The notes beneath the pieces are model-generated. The model was not told where the DNA came from and did not search any database. It was given only the letters and a program-made list of their open reading frames with translations. DNA of 5,660 nt from Gemmatimonadales bacterium (GTDB taxonomy: Bacteria; Gemmatimonadota; Gemmatimonadetes; Gemmatimonadales; GWC2-71-9), in the NCBI GenBank assembly GCA_030601605.1, contig JAUVTI010000133.1, positions 1 to 5,660 of the forward strand. The letters run 5' to 3'. This document shows positions 1-5,660 of this stretch, in pieces (the first letter of the stretch is position 1; every line of letters begins with the position of its first letter). The translations under genes and the position numbers were made by a program.

Positions 1-573
1 GCGTTCTCTTCCGACCGGGAGTGGGAGAGGGGAACCAATCGATCGCGCGTGTCGGGCACCTGGCAGATCTACGTTGCCAACGCCGACGGGAGCGGCGAGC
101 GCAGGCTACTGGACCACCCCGACGATGACCTTGGACCGGTCTGGTCGCCGGATGGGACGCGAATCGTGTTCACGGCGCACCCAGTACCCCACGTGCCGAG
201 CGAAACGCGGTCTCGTGTGATGGTCGTCAACGCTGATGGCAGCGGCCTGCAGGAGCTAGTGAAGGAGCTGAACGCCGGCAACCCGGTCTGGTCACCCACT
301 GGCGAGTCCATGCTCCTGACCGGATACGACGAGGACATCTATCTGGTGGACCTTGAGACCGGCAGCGTCCGGAACCTGACCGAGAGCCCGGGCCGCGAAG
401 TGGAGGCGGTGTTCTCACCCGACGGGTCGCGGGTCGCCTTCACGTCGAACAGGAGCGGCACTCAGGATATCTACGTGGTGAACGTGGATGGAAGCGGCCT
501 GACCAGGCTCACCAACGACGCCAGCCACGAGAACGAGCTTGCCTGGGTGCGCGATCCAGGGCGAAAGGAATGA
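1..573 (+). CDS. TolB/PD40-type beta-propeller protein, C-terminal part (5' end outside window)
   Basis: The frame is open to the left edge, and its first residues (AFSSDR, then WQIYVANADGSG) already belong to a PD40 (WD40-like) repeat, so the GTG at 49 is not the real start. The 190 visible residues hold successive propeller blades. Three carry the strand signature of the family: PVWSPDGTRIVFTA, PVWSPTGESMLLTG and AVFSPDGSRVAFTSNR. Each is followed by an I/V-Y/M-V-x-N/D-x-DGSG-type strand such as IYVVNVDGSG. The last strand, ELAWVRD, stops before the TGA as expected for propeller closure. In TolB-like proteins this fold is a periplasmic or extracellular protein-interaction module; stand-alone relatives and PD40 domains attached to peptidases or kinases also exist. 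The missing N-terminus would decide between these and would show any signal peptide. It ends 27 bases from the convergent ccdA gene. The fold call is firm; the specific role is unknown. Confidence 0.88.
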   Translation, partial: AFSSDREWERGTNRSRVSGTWQIYVANADGSGERRLLDHPDDDLGPVWSPDGTRIVFTAHPVPHVPSETRSRVMVVNADGSGLQELVKELNAGNPVWSPTGESMLLTGYDEDIYLVDLETGSVRNLTESPGREVEAVFSPDGSRVAFTSNRSGTQDIYVVNVDGSGLTRLTNDASHENELAWVRDPGRKE

Positions 574-574
574 A

Positions 575-591
575 CGGCGGCGCAACCGCCG
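575..591. terminator. GC-rich hairpin between convergent genes, possible bidirectional terminator
   Basis: CGGCGG and CCGCCG form a perfect 6-bp all-GC stem around the 5-base loop CGCAA, between the two facing stop codons. No run of T follows on the plus strand. On the minus strand the stem is followed by the moderately T-rich TTCATTCCTTTCG. The position suits shared termination, but without a proper U-tract it may only mark mRNA ends or stabilise them. Confidence 0.45.
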
Positions 592-600
592 CTGGCTACC

Positions 601-1326
601 CTACAGCCGCTCCCTCAGAAACTCCGGCGTGAAGCCCTGCAGCCACGTGGCGAGCAGGGTGAAGTAGCCCGACACCAGCAGCACCCCGACGAACACCAGG
701 ATCGCTCCGCTGATCCTGGTCGTGAGGGGAATGAAGCGACGGCACTTCTTGAACCAGTCGATGAACTTCTCGACCGCCACAGCCGCGAGCAGGAACGGCA
801 CGGCGAGTCCCAGCGAGTAGGCCAGCAGCAGCAAGAGACCCTGCATCAGCGTAGCCTTCACACCGGTGTACATCAGGATCGAGCCCAGGATGGGACCGAT
901 GCACGGTGTCCAGCCGGCGCCGAACGCGATGCCGACCAGAAAAGTCCCCAGGTAGCCCACCGGCTTGTTCTGCATGTGCACGCGCCGCTCCAGCGAGAGC
1001 GGACCCCAGCGGATCGCGCCGAGCAGATACAGCCCGAAGAAGATGATGAGCAGCCCACCGGCCCGCTCCAGCCACACCTGGTTGTAGTTGAGGAAGCGGC
1101 CGAGCTGAGTGGCCGACGCGCCGAGCAGCAGGAAAATGACGGTGAACCCGCTCACGAACAGCAGCGCGTGCTGGAACGCCGCCCAGCGACGCTCGCCCAG
1201 CTCCTCGAGCGACAGGCCCGTGATGAACGAGATGTAGCTCGGCACGAGCGGCAGCACGCACGGGGAGAGGAAGCTCAACACCCCTGCCAGGAAGGCTACG
1301 AGGACGCCGACGGATTCAGTGCCCAT
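601..1326 (-). CDS. ccdA: CcdA/DsbD-type transmembrane thiol-disulfide reductant transporter
   Basis: CcdA-family inner-membrane proteins pass reducing equivalents from cytoplasmic thioredoxin across the membrane to extracytoplasmic thioredoxin-like proteins, for cytochrome c maturation or disulfide reduction. The 241-residue length is typical of stand-alone CcdA. Six hydrophobic segments are visible, roughly at residues 6-28, 52-74, 89-106, 126-152, 158-184 and 203-226. The two redox cysteines sit in the family motifs: Cys23 in FLSPCVLPLVPSY, and Cys142 in GAGWTPCIGPILGSIL. A third cysteine, Cys195, lies in a loop and is not part of the motif. The ATG at 1326 is chosen because it puts the first cysteine motif at the usual distance from the N-terminus; the Shine-Dalgarno signal before it is poor. 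It begins 20 bases after the agmatinase stop on the same strand, with no room for a separate promoter, so co-transcription is likely. No cytochrome c synthesis gene is in the window, so its partner is unknown. Confidence 0.93.
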   Translation of the reverse strand: MGTESVGVLVAFLAGVLSFLSPCVLPLVPSYISFITGLSLEELGERRWAAFQHALLFVSGFTVIFLLLGASATQLGRFLNYNQVWLERAGGLLIIFFGLYLLGAIRWGPLSLERRVHMQNKPVGYLGTFLVGIAFGAGWTPCIGPILGSILMYTGVKATLMQGLLLLLAYSLGLAVPFLLAAVAVEKFIDWFKKCRRFIPLTTRISGAILVFVGVLLVSGYFTLLATWLQGFTPEFLRERL

Positions 1327-1346
1327 GACTCAGAGTAACGGTCAAT

Positions 1347-2288
1347 TCAGGGTGCACGTTCCCGGCCGTATCGGGCGTGGAACGCCATGAGTTTGTAGAC
1401 GAGCTTTGCGGCGAGCACATCGGGGTGCACGAGGCCCGGGATCGGCGCCAATTCAACCACGTCGCAGCCGACAACGTTCTTCTCCCTGAAGACGCGCTCC
1501 AATAGCTCGAGCGTCGGGTACCACGAGCCCCCCCCCGGCTCCGGAGTCCCGGTGGCCGGCATTATGGCGGGGGCGAAGTAGTCCACGTCGAACGTAACGT
1601 AGACGTCGTCGCCCAGGGCGGACAACACGCGGTCGACCCAGCCCTCGCTGCCGAGCTCCCAGCCGAACAGGATGGGGATGCCCTTCTCCCGCGCCAGCTG
1701 ACGCTCCTCGGGCGTGAGGGAGCGGATGCCCACGGGCACGACTCCGGCCCGCTCGTGCACTCTATGCATCACGCAGGCGTGCGAGTACGGCGTGCCCTCG
1801 TATTCGGTGCGCAGGTCGGTGTGCGCATCGAGCTGAAGCACCGAGAGCGGTCGATCCATCCGGTCGGCGTGCGCCAGAATGGGCGGACCCGACACGCTGT
1901 GCTCCCCTCCCACCATGATCACGAATTTCCCGGCGTCGAGCAGCCCGTCCATGGCGCTGCGCAGCTCGGCGAGCGCCGCCTCGGGACCAGCAGCCGGTAG
2001 AATCAGCTCCGGCAGCGTGTAGATGCCGACGGTGTACGGCTCGAAGTCGAGCTCATGGTCGTACGTCTCGAGGTAGCGCGACGCGTGAAGCAGCCCGCGC
2101 GGCCCGAAACGGGTTCCACCCATGTACGAGACGGTGGCCTCGTACGGCACGGGCAGAACGACGACCGGGCTGTCCTCGAAGGTGACGTCCTCGAGCGGGA
2201 GACCCAGGAAGGACTCGCCCGGCGCCCACGGCAGACCTCCCAGTGACGCGGGCAGGCCCGCACCGCCGCGGTCGCGGAACTCGTTCAT
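1347..2288 (-). CDS. speB: agmatinase (arginase/agmatinase ureohydrolase family)
   Basis: A 313-residue ureohydrolase expected to hydrolyse agmatine to putrescine and urea at a binuclear Mn centre in the cytoplasm. The metal-binding motifs are all present in order: GGEHSV with His130, DAHTD with Asp154, His156 and Asp158, and FDVDYF with Asp234 and Asp236. The substrate-side segment MPATGTPEPGG and the late Glu279 in DVVEL also match the family. The N-terminal VVVLPVPYEATVSYMGGTRFGP block is typical of agmatinases. The ATG at 2288 overlaps the decarboxylase stop as ATGA, which fixes the start; a longer reading upstream only runs through the decarboxylase gene. Sequence alone does not separate agmatinase from related guanidino-hydrolases such as guanidinobutyrase, but the adjoining arginine decarboxylase makes agmatine the likely substrate. 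A run of nine G on the coding strand encodes Pro251-Gly254 in the conserved loop. Confidence 0.93.
   Translation of the reverse strand: MNEFRDRGGAGLPASLGGLPWAPGESFLGLPLEDVTFEDSPVVVLPVPYEATVSYMGGTRFGPRGLLHASRYLETYDHELDFEPYTVGIYTLPELILPAAGPEAALAELRSAMDGLLDAGKFVIMVGGEHSVSGPPILAHADRMDRPLSVLQLDAHTDLRTEYEGTPYSHACVMHRVHERAGVVPVGIRSLTPEERQLAREKGIPILFGWELGSEGWVDRVLSALGDDVYVTFDVDYFAPAIMPATGTPEPGGGSWYPTLELLERVFREKNVVGCDVVELAPIPGLVHPDVLAAKLVYKLMAFHARYGRERAP
1528..1536 (-). repeat. nine-base G homopolymer within the agmatinase gene
   Basis: Nine consecutive C on the plus strand read as nine G on the coding strand, covering the end of Pro251, all of Gly252 and Gly253, and most of Gly254. The frame is intact here. 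A tract this long is a candidate slippage or sequencing-error site. Confidence 0.9.
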
Positions 2289-2845
2289 CCGCAGAACACC
2301 AAGGCGCTCACGACCGTCACCCAGCGACCGTCGTCCTGCGCCTCGGCGCTGCAGCTCATGTTCATCGAGTCCACGATCTCGCCCGAGAGCCGCCACTGCT
2401 CCTTGCGCTCGTCCCACGCCTGATCCGGATCGAACGGCACACCGAGCACGGTGGCGAGCATGCTGGCTGCGAGGTCCTCCGCGTAGTCGCCGGCCGGCTC
2501 GCGGCGCTGCCCGAACGCATGGTGCTCCGACACGTAACCGTGGTGGCTGGAGTCGGCGGGGATAGCGAGGCCGATCGCCGCGGTCGCCAGCCGTGAGGGC
2601 TCGTTCGTCTGAGCCTCCGCCACAACCGCGAACACGACCTGTCCGGGGAAGAGGTTCGTGACCCCGTCTTCCCGCTGCACCAGATTGCAGTGCGGCGGCC
2701 AGATGGAGCTCACGCGCACCAGGTTGTACTGCGCCACGTGCGCCTCGCGCAGCGCCTCCTCGAAGCTCGTGAGCTTCTCCTTGTGCCGTCCCACACCCTT
2801 CGTGAGGAAGGCCTTGGTGGGCACGAATGTGCGTGAGTCAATCAC
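2285..2845 (-). CDS. pdaD: pyruvoyl-dependent arginine decarboxylase proenzyme
   Basis: A 186-residue member of the PvlArgDC family, which converts arginine to agmatine and CO2 with a pyruvoyl group made by self-cleavage instead of pyridoxal phosphate. The bacterial-type N-terminal block FVPTKAFLTKGVGRHKEKLTSFEEAL spans residues 7-32. The self-cleavage site is the Ser46-Ser47 pair in NLVRVSSIWPPHCN; cleavage should leave a short beta chain (1-46) and an alpha chain starting with the pyruvoyl made from Ser47. GYVSEHHAFGQ (103-113) carries the conserved glutamate, Glu107, matching the proton-donor region of the family. I choose the GTG at 2845 because family similarity begins just after it; the frame extends further upstream, but that stretch is low-complexity Arg/Pro/Ser and lies over the preceding gene. 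The gene overlaps the unknown upstream gene by 8 bases and ends in an ATGA overlap with agmatinase, so coupled translation is likely. The symbol follows the archaeal naming. Confidence 0.93.
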   Translation of the reverse strand: MIDSRTFVPTKAFLTKGVGRHKEKLTSFEEALREAHVAQYNLVRVSSIWPPHCNLVQREDGVTNLFPGQVVFAVVAEAQTNEPSRLATAAIGLAIPADSSHHGYVSEHHAFGQRREPAGDYAEDLAASMLATVLGVPFDPDQAWDERKEQWRLSGEIVDSMNMSCSAEAQDDGRWVTVVSALVFCG

Positions 2846-3359
2846 GGTACCTGGCCCCAGCGTTGGGTGATTCGGGCATCGCGGCCGGCTCGGCCGGCTC
2901 GCGCTCGCCCTCATGTGGCGTCTCTTCGGCCTGGTCCGCCGGCTCCGGCGGATACCACAGCTCGGGGGAGATCTCCACCGGCGGCTCGGTCTCTCCCGCA
3001 CGCTCCTGCACTCCTGCGATCACCTCGTGCAGGATTACCGCAGGGCTCTCGCCAACCCGCTCTACGAGCACCCTGCCCTCCCCCCGCTCTCGCCCACGAA
3101 TCGTGAGCCAGTAGCGGGCCGTGTAGATACGCCGCCGCTCGGAATCGAGCCGGCACGTGATCACGGCCGTTCCCCACTCGCGCCACTCGCGTCTCACGGG
3201 TGCGAAGAGCCAGATCCCGTCGATCGAGTCCGGCGAAACCTCCTCCGCCACTGCCTGCGCCACGCGCGTCCAGCCGAGCCCGAGCCCGGGCGAATGCGCG
3301 CCGCGCGTCGCCGGTGGGGACGTCGGGATCTTGCTCGGATCTGGGTGCGGGCTCTGCAC
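2838..3359 (-). CDS. uncharacterised 173-residue protein, first gene of the polyamine operon
   Basis: I do not recognise a named family. Three parts are visible. Residues 1-28 are a Pro/Ser/Gly-rich leader. Residues 29-136 look like a compact alpha/beta domain: a helix (RVAQAVAEEV), then strand-like WLFAPVRREWREWGTAVITC and RIYTARYWLTIRG, then RVLVERVGE and a helix HEVIAGVQERAG, closing with VEISPELWY. Residues 137-173 are Pro/Glu-rich and probably disordered. There is no signal peptide, membrane segment or clear catalytic motif; aromatic residues and arginines are frequent (Trp30, 50, 59, 62, 84, 135). It is supported as real by the GAGAGG site five bases before the GTG, by a promoter just upstream, by the 8-base overlap with the decarboxylase, and by a protein-like composition up to residue 136. 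An in-frame stop at 3417-3419 bars any longer start. A second GTG at codon 33 is possible but has no matching site. Its place suggests a role with arginine or polyamine metabolism, which is inference only. Confidence 0.75.
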   Translation of the reverse strand: MQSPHPDPSKIPTSPPATRGAHSPGLGLGWTRVAQAVAEEVSPDSIDGIWLFAPVRREWREWGTAVITCRLDSERRRIYTARYWLTIRGRERGEGRVLVERVGESPAVILHEVIAGVQERAGETEPPVEISPELWYPPEPADQAEETPHEGEREPAEPAAMPESPNAGARYRD

Positions 3360-3364
3360 GCGCG

Positions 3365-3370
3365 CCTCTC
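3365..3370 (-). promoter_or_regulatory. ribosome binding site of the 173-residue protein
   Basis: GAGAGG on the minus strand, five bases before the GTG at 3359. It is the best Shine-Dalgarno match among the cluster's starts and decides this start codon. Confidence 0.65.
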
Positions 3371-3391
3371 GCGGATCGTGTGAGAGAGCGC

Positions 3392-3420
3392 AAGATACCG
3401 GGCGGTTACGCGGCTTTCAA
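3392..3420 (-). promoter_or_regulatory. sigma-70-like promoter of the polyamine operon
   Basis: On the minus strand TTGAAA (3420-3415) is separated by exactly 17 bases from TATCTT (3397-3392). The -35 matches consensus at five of six positions and the -10 at four of six. Transcription would begin near 3385, leaving a leader of roughly 25 bases that contains the GAGAGG site. It is the only intergenic space in the minus-strand cluster large enough for a promoter. Base-level prediction only. Confidence 0.55.
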
Positions 3421-3431
3421 GCAACCGCCCG
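3399..3431. repeat. 9-bp perfect inverted repeat after priA, overlapping the promoter
   Basis: CGGGCGGTT (3399-3407) and AACCGCCCG (3423-3431) are exact reverse complements around 15 bases. The repeat starts 11 bases past the priA stop, so it could act as a terminator, but the minus strand shows only GTATCTTGCG after it, not a U-tract. One arm lies inside the promoter spacer and the loop contains the -35 box, so an operator for a dimeric regulator is an alternative. Confidence 0.6.
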
Positions 3432-3442
3432 AGAGAGTCGTT

Positions 3443-5660
3443 TCAGAGGAGCGAGAGCGGGTCCCGGTCGAACACTACTCGGACGGGCCCACGGCCCGTG
3501 TGTGGAGCTTGGCCAGCCGCATAGCGCGCCAGCCTGCCGAGCCAGCTACGGTCCTCCGCCCGCAGCAACATGTGCCAGCGCCAGCGACGCTTGATGCGGG
3601 CGAGCGGCGCCGGAGCCGGGCCGATCAGCTCGGCCTCGCCTTCGGTCCGGGCGGCGATGAGCCCCCGGAGCCACTCGGCCACCTCCACCGCGGCGGCGGC
3701 CACGGCGCTCTCGGCCAGCCCGCTGACCACGACGTTTACGAGGCCCACGTGGGGCGGGTACGGCGGCGAGCGCCGCACGTCGAGCTCCCGCGCGGCGAAG
3801 CTCTCGAAGTCGTGGCCCGCCGCCGCTGTCAGCGCATAGTGCTGCGGCGTGTGCGTCTGAACCAGCACCCTCCCCCCCTTGGGTCCGCGCCCTGCGCGTC
3901 CGGCCACCTGGGCGACCAGCTGGAACGTCCTCTCGGCAGCCCGGAAGTCGGGGAGATGGGGTCCGGTGTCGCCCTCCACCACGCCCACCCGGGTCACCCC
4001 GGGAAAGTCGAGTCCCTTGGCGATCATCTGCGTGCCGAACAGGATATCCACCTCACGACGGCCGACAGCGTCGAGGATTCGCTGGTGCGACCACTTGCGC
4101 GACGTCGTATCGGCATCCATGCGGGCGAGCTGCGCGTCGGGGTAGCGCTCCGTGAGCCACTGCTCGAGGAGCTGCGTGCCGACGCCGCGGGAGCGGTGCG
4201 CCTCCGCGCCGCACTCGGGGCATCGGGACGGGACCGGCTCATCGTGCCCGCAGTAGTGGCAGCGCAGCCGTGGAGGGTGCCGGTGCACCGTGAGCGAGAT
4301 GCTGCAGGCGGGACACTCCCGCACGACGCCGCAACCGTGGCACTGAAGAAAGTGCGCGAAGCCGCGGCGGTTGAGCAGCAACAGCACCTGGTCTCCCTGC
4401 ACGAGCGCCTCCGCAACCGCCTCGTCGAGCGCGGCAGACCATGGCACGGCGCCCGCTTCCTTGACGCGCGGCTCCGAGCGCATGTCCACCAGGGTGACGT
4501 CCGGTAGCTGCTTCGCGGTGACCCGCACGGGAAGGGTCACGACCGGGATGCGCTCCTTCGCCGCCCACGTTTCAAGCGACGGCGTGGCACTCCCCAACAC
4601 GACGCGCGCGCCCTCCAAGCGGGCGCGCTTCAGCGCCACGTCGCGTGCGTGATAGCGAGGCAGCTCTCCCTGCTTGTAGCTGGCGTCGTGTTCCTCGTCC
4701 ACGATCACGGCGGCCAGGTCGGGCAGCGGCGCGAAGACGGCCGACCGTGCACCCACCGCTACGCGGCGCTTGCCGCTGGCGAGGGCACGCCATGCGTCCA
4801 CTCGCTCGCCGTCCGAGAGCCCGCTGTGCAGCACCGCAACGGTGTCGCCGAACACTCCGCGCACCCTGGCGATCGTCTGCGGTGTCAGCGCTATCTCCGG
4901 TACGAGCACTATCACGCCCCGCCCGGCCTCTACGTCGGGACGCAGCGCCTCCAGGTAGACGAGCGTCTTCCCGCTTCCAGTCACCCCGAACAGAGTGAGC
5001 GCACCACCGGCCGGCAAATCGCGGATCGCGGCGATCGCACTGTTCTGATCCTCCGTTGGCTCGAGCGGCGGCGGCGCCACGAGATCGCCGAATGGATCCC
5101 GCAACTGCTCACGCTCCTCCACGCGCGCTACGCCACGCTCTACCAGACCCTTCAGAATGGCCGCCGAGAAGCCCAGCTGCGCGGTGAGGTGCCGCATCGG
5201 CGCCTCACCACCGAGCTCGTCGAGCGCCTCGTAGGCAGCTCGTTGGCGTGCGGCGTGTCCGAAAGTCCGCTCCCGTTCGAGCAGAGTCGGCAGGAATGTC
5301 GTCAGTACGACTACGCGCTCCGTCTTGGCCGGTGGCCCGAGGTCGGGCGGCTCCGTCTCCAAGGTCACGGCACCGGCCCGCTCCAGCCTCTGCAGCGCAT
5401 CCCACACGGGGCGCTTGAGCCTGCGCGCCAGCGCGCTGGCCGGGGCGCGCCCACCCGCACGCACCAGGGCATCCAACACCGCCCGGCTCGCACCTCCGGG
5501 GGCGGCGCCGGCGTCGCTCACTTCCGCGACGAGGCGCGAGGCGCCCCACAGCGCAGCCGGGAGCATCGCCTTCAATGCGAGCCCGAGGGAGGTCGCGTAG
5601 TAGCGCGCCAACCAGTCAGCGAGCTCGAGCAGCGAAGCAGGGACGATCGGTGACGGATCG
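3443..5660 (-). CDS. priA: primosomal protein N' / replication restart helicase PriA (5' end outside window)
   Basis: PriA recognises stalled forks and D-loops and loads the replicative helicase to restart replication. The frame stays open to the right edge: residues before the TTG at 5611 read SPIVPASLLELADWLARYY, which matches the region following the N-terminal DNA-binding domain in other PriA proteins, so the gene continues outside and about 70 N-terminal residues are missing. In the 738 visible residues (numbered from the edge) I see Walker A GVTGSGKT at 225-232, DEEH at 321-324 followed by the family's SYKQ...RYHARD loop, GSATPS (motif III), GTQMIAKG at 542-549 and QVAGRAGRG (motif VI) at 584-592. 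Eight cysteines at 440, 443, 449, 452, 467, 470, 480 and 483 form the two-zinc insertion. The C-terminal domain ends in the usual DRDPLSLL. All core helicase motifs appear intact. It is the same strand as the polyamine cluster but separated by 83 bases containing a promoter and inverted repeat. Confidence 0.96.
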   Translation of the reverse strand, partial: DPSPIVPASLLELADWLARYYATSLGLALKAMLPAALWGASRLVAEVSDAGAAPGGASRAVLDALVRAGGRAPASALARRLKRPVWDALQRLERAGAVTLETEPPDLGPPAKTERVVVLTTFLPTLLERERTFGHAARQRAAYEALDELGGEAPMRHLTAQLGFSAAILKGLVERGVARVEEREQLRDPFGDLVAPPPLEPTEDQNSAIAAIRDLPAGGALTLFGVTGSGKTLVYLEALRPDVEAGRGVIVLVPEIALTPQTIARVRGVFGDTVAVLHSGLSDGERVDAWRALASGKRRVAVGARSAVFAPLPDLAAVIVDEEHDASYKQGELPRYHARDVALKRARLEGARVVLGSATPSLETWAAKERIPVVTLPVRVTAKQLPDVTLVDMRSEPRVKEAGAVPWSAALDEAVAEALVQGDQVLLLLNRRGFAHFLQCHGCGVVRECPACSISLTVHRHPPRLRCHYCGHDEPVPSRCPECGAEAHRSRGVGTQLLEQWLTERYPDAQLARMDADTTSRKWSHQRILDAVGRREVDILFGTQMIAKGLDFPGVTRVGVVEGDTGPHLPDFRAAERTFQLVAQVAGRAGRGPKGGRVLVQTHTPQHYALTAAAGHDFESFAARELDVRRSPPYPPHVGLVNVVVSGLAESAVAAAAVEVAEWLRGLIAARTEGEAELIGPAPAPLARIKRRWRWHMLLRAEDRSWLGRLARYAAGQAPHTGRGPVRVVFDRDPLSLL

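Noticed and set aside
49..51. GTG as a genuine start of the propeller protein
   Set aside because: The frame is open to the window edge and the residues before it (AFSSDR) are part of a PD40 blade, so the gene starts outside the window.
596..1261. 221-codon minus-strand frame overlapping ccdA
   Set aside because: Different frame from the membrane protein, His/Arg/Gly-rich, without hydrophobic segments; a shadow of ccdA.
2289..2417. N-terminal extension of agmatinase by 43 codons
   Set aside because: This stretch codes for the decarboxylase C-terminus in another frame, its translation is Arg/Gly-rich, and the ATGA overlap at 2285-2288 supports the shorter start.
2846..3001. N-terminal extension of the arginine decarboxylase by 52 codons
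   Set aside because: The added sequence is low-complexity Arg/Pro/Ser lying over the upstream gene; family similarity begins at FVPTK just after the GTG at 2845.
3871..3878. Seven-C run in priA as a frameshift site
   Set aside because: The frame is intact on both sides (RGPKGGRVLV is normal for the family) and runs of this length are expected by chance in DNA this GC-rich.
3200..4507. Long 435-codon plus-strand open frame
   Set aside because: It lies antisense to priA and the unknown gene. Its translation is Arg/Ala/Pro/Gly-rich with no domain, whereas the opposite strand carries every PriA helicase and zinc motif.
5609..5611. TTG as the start of PriA
   Set aside because: The frame continues to the edge with PriA-like residues (ASLLELADWLARYY), and the protein would otherwise lack its N-terminal DNA-binding domain.
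4649..5653. 334-codon plus-strand open frame
   Set aside because: Antisense to the PriA helicase core. In GC-rich DNA such mirror frames stay open because stop codons are rare; the translation shows no fold or motif.

Overview
The window is GC-rich (around two thirds G+C by eye) bacterial chromosomal DNA, almost fully coding, with five of the six genes on the minus strand. Nothing in it looks mobile: I see no transposase, integrase, CRISPR array, tRNA or rRNA. The high GC, the GTG starts, the bacterial-type pyruvoyl arginine decarboxylase and the TolB-like PD40 propeller would all suit Gemmatimonadota or a similar GC-rich, Gram-negative-type environmental lineage. That placement is inference from gene style, not a proven assignment.

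Layout. At 1-573 (+) lies the C-terminal end of a TolB/PD40-type beta-propeller protein, cut by the left edge. A 27-base gap with a compact GC hairpin separates it from the convergent minus-strand cluster. Read in its direction of transcription, that cluster runs as follows: priA (5660-3443, 5' end cut by the right edge); an 83-base intergenic region with an inverted repeat and a recognisable sigma-70-like promoter; an unrecognised 173-residue protein (3359-2838); pyruvoyl-dependent arginine decarboxylase (2845-2285); an agmatinase-type ureohydrolase (2288-1347); and a CcdA-type thiol-disulfide membrane transporter (1326-601).

How the genes work together. The central pair gives a two-step route from arginine to putrescine: the decarboxylase makes agmatine and CO2, and the ureohydrolase hydrolyses agmatine to putrescine and urea. 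The two genes share an ATGA stop/start overlap. The unknown gene overlaps the decarboxylase start by 8 bases and is the first gene after the predicted promoter, so three genes appear translationally coupled. ccdA follows after only 20 bases and is probably co-transcribed, although its redox role has no obvious link to polyamines. PriA (replication restart helicase) is an upstream housekeeping gene and is probably a separate transcription unit.

Points most worth a second look are the unknown leader gene of the polyamine operon, the promoter embedded in a 9-bp inverted repeat, a nine-G homopolymer inside the conserved PEPGG segment of the agmatinase, and a 5' hairpin that could mask the ribosome binding site only in read-through transcripts. 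I found no clearly unprecedented system; the rest is ordinary core gene content.
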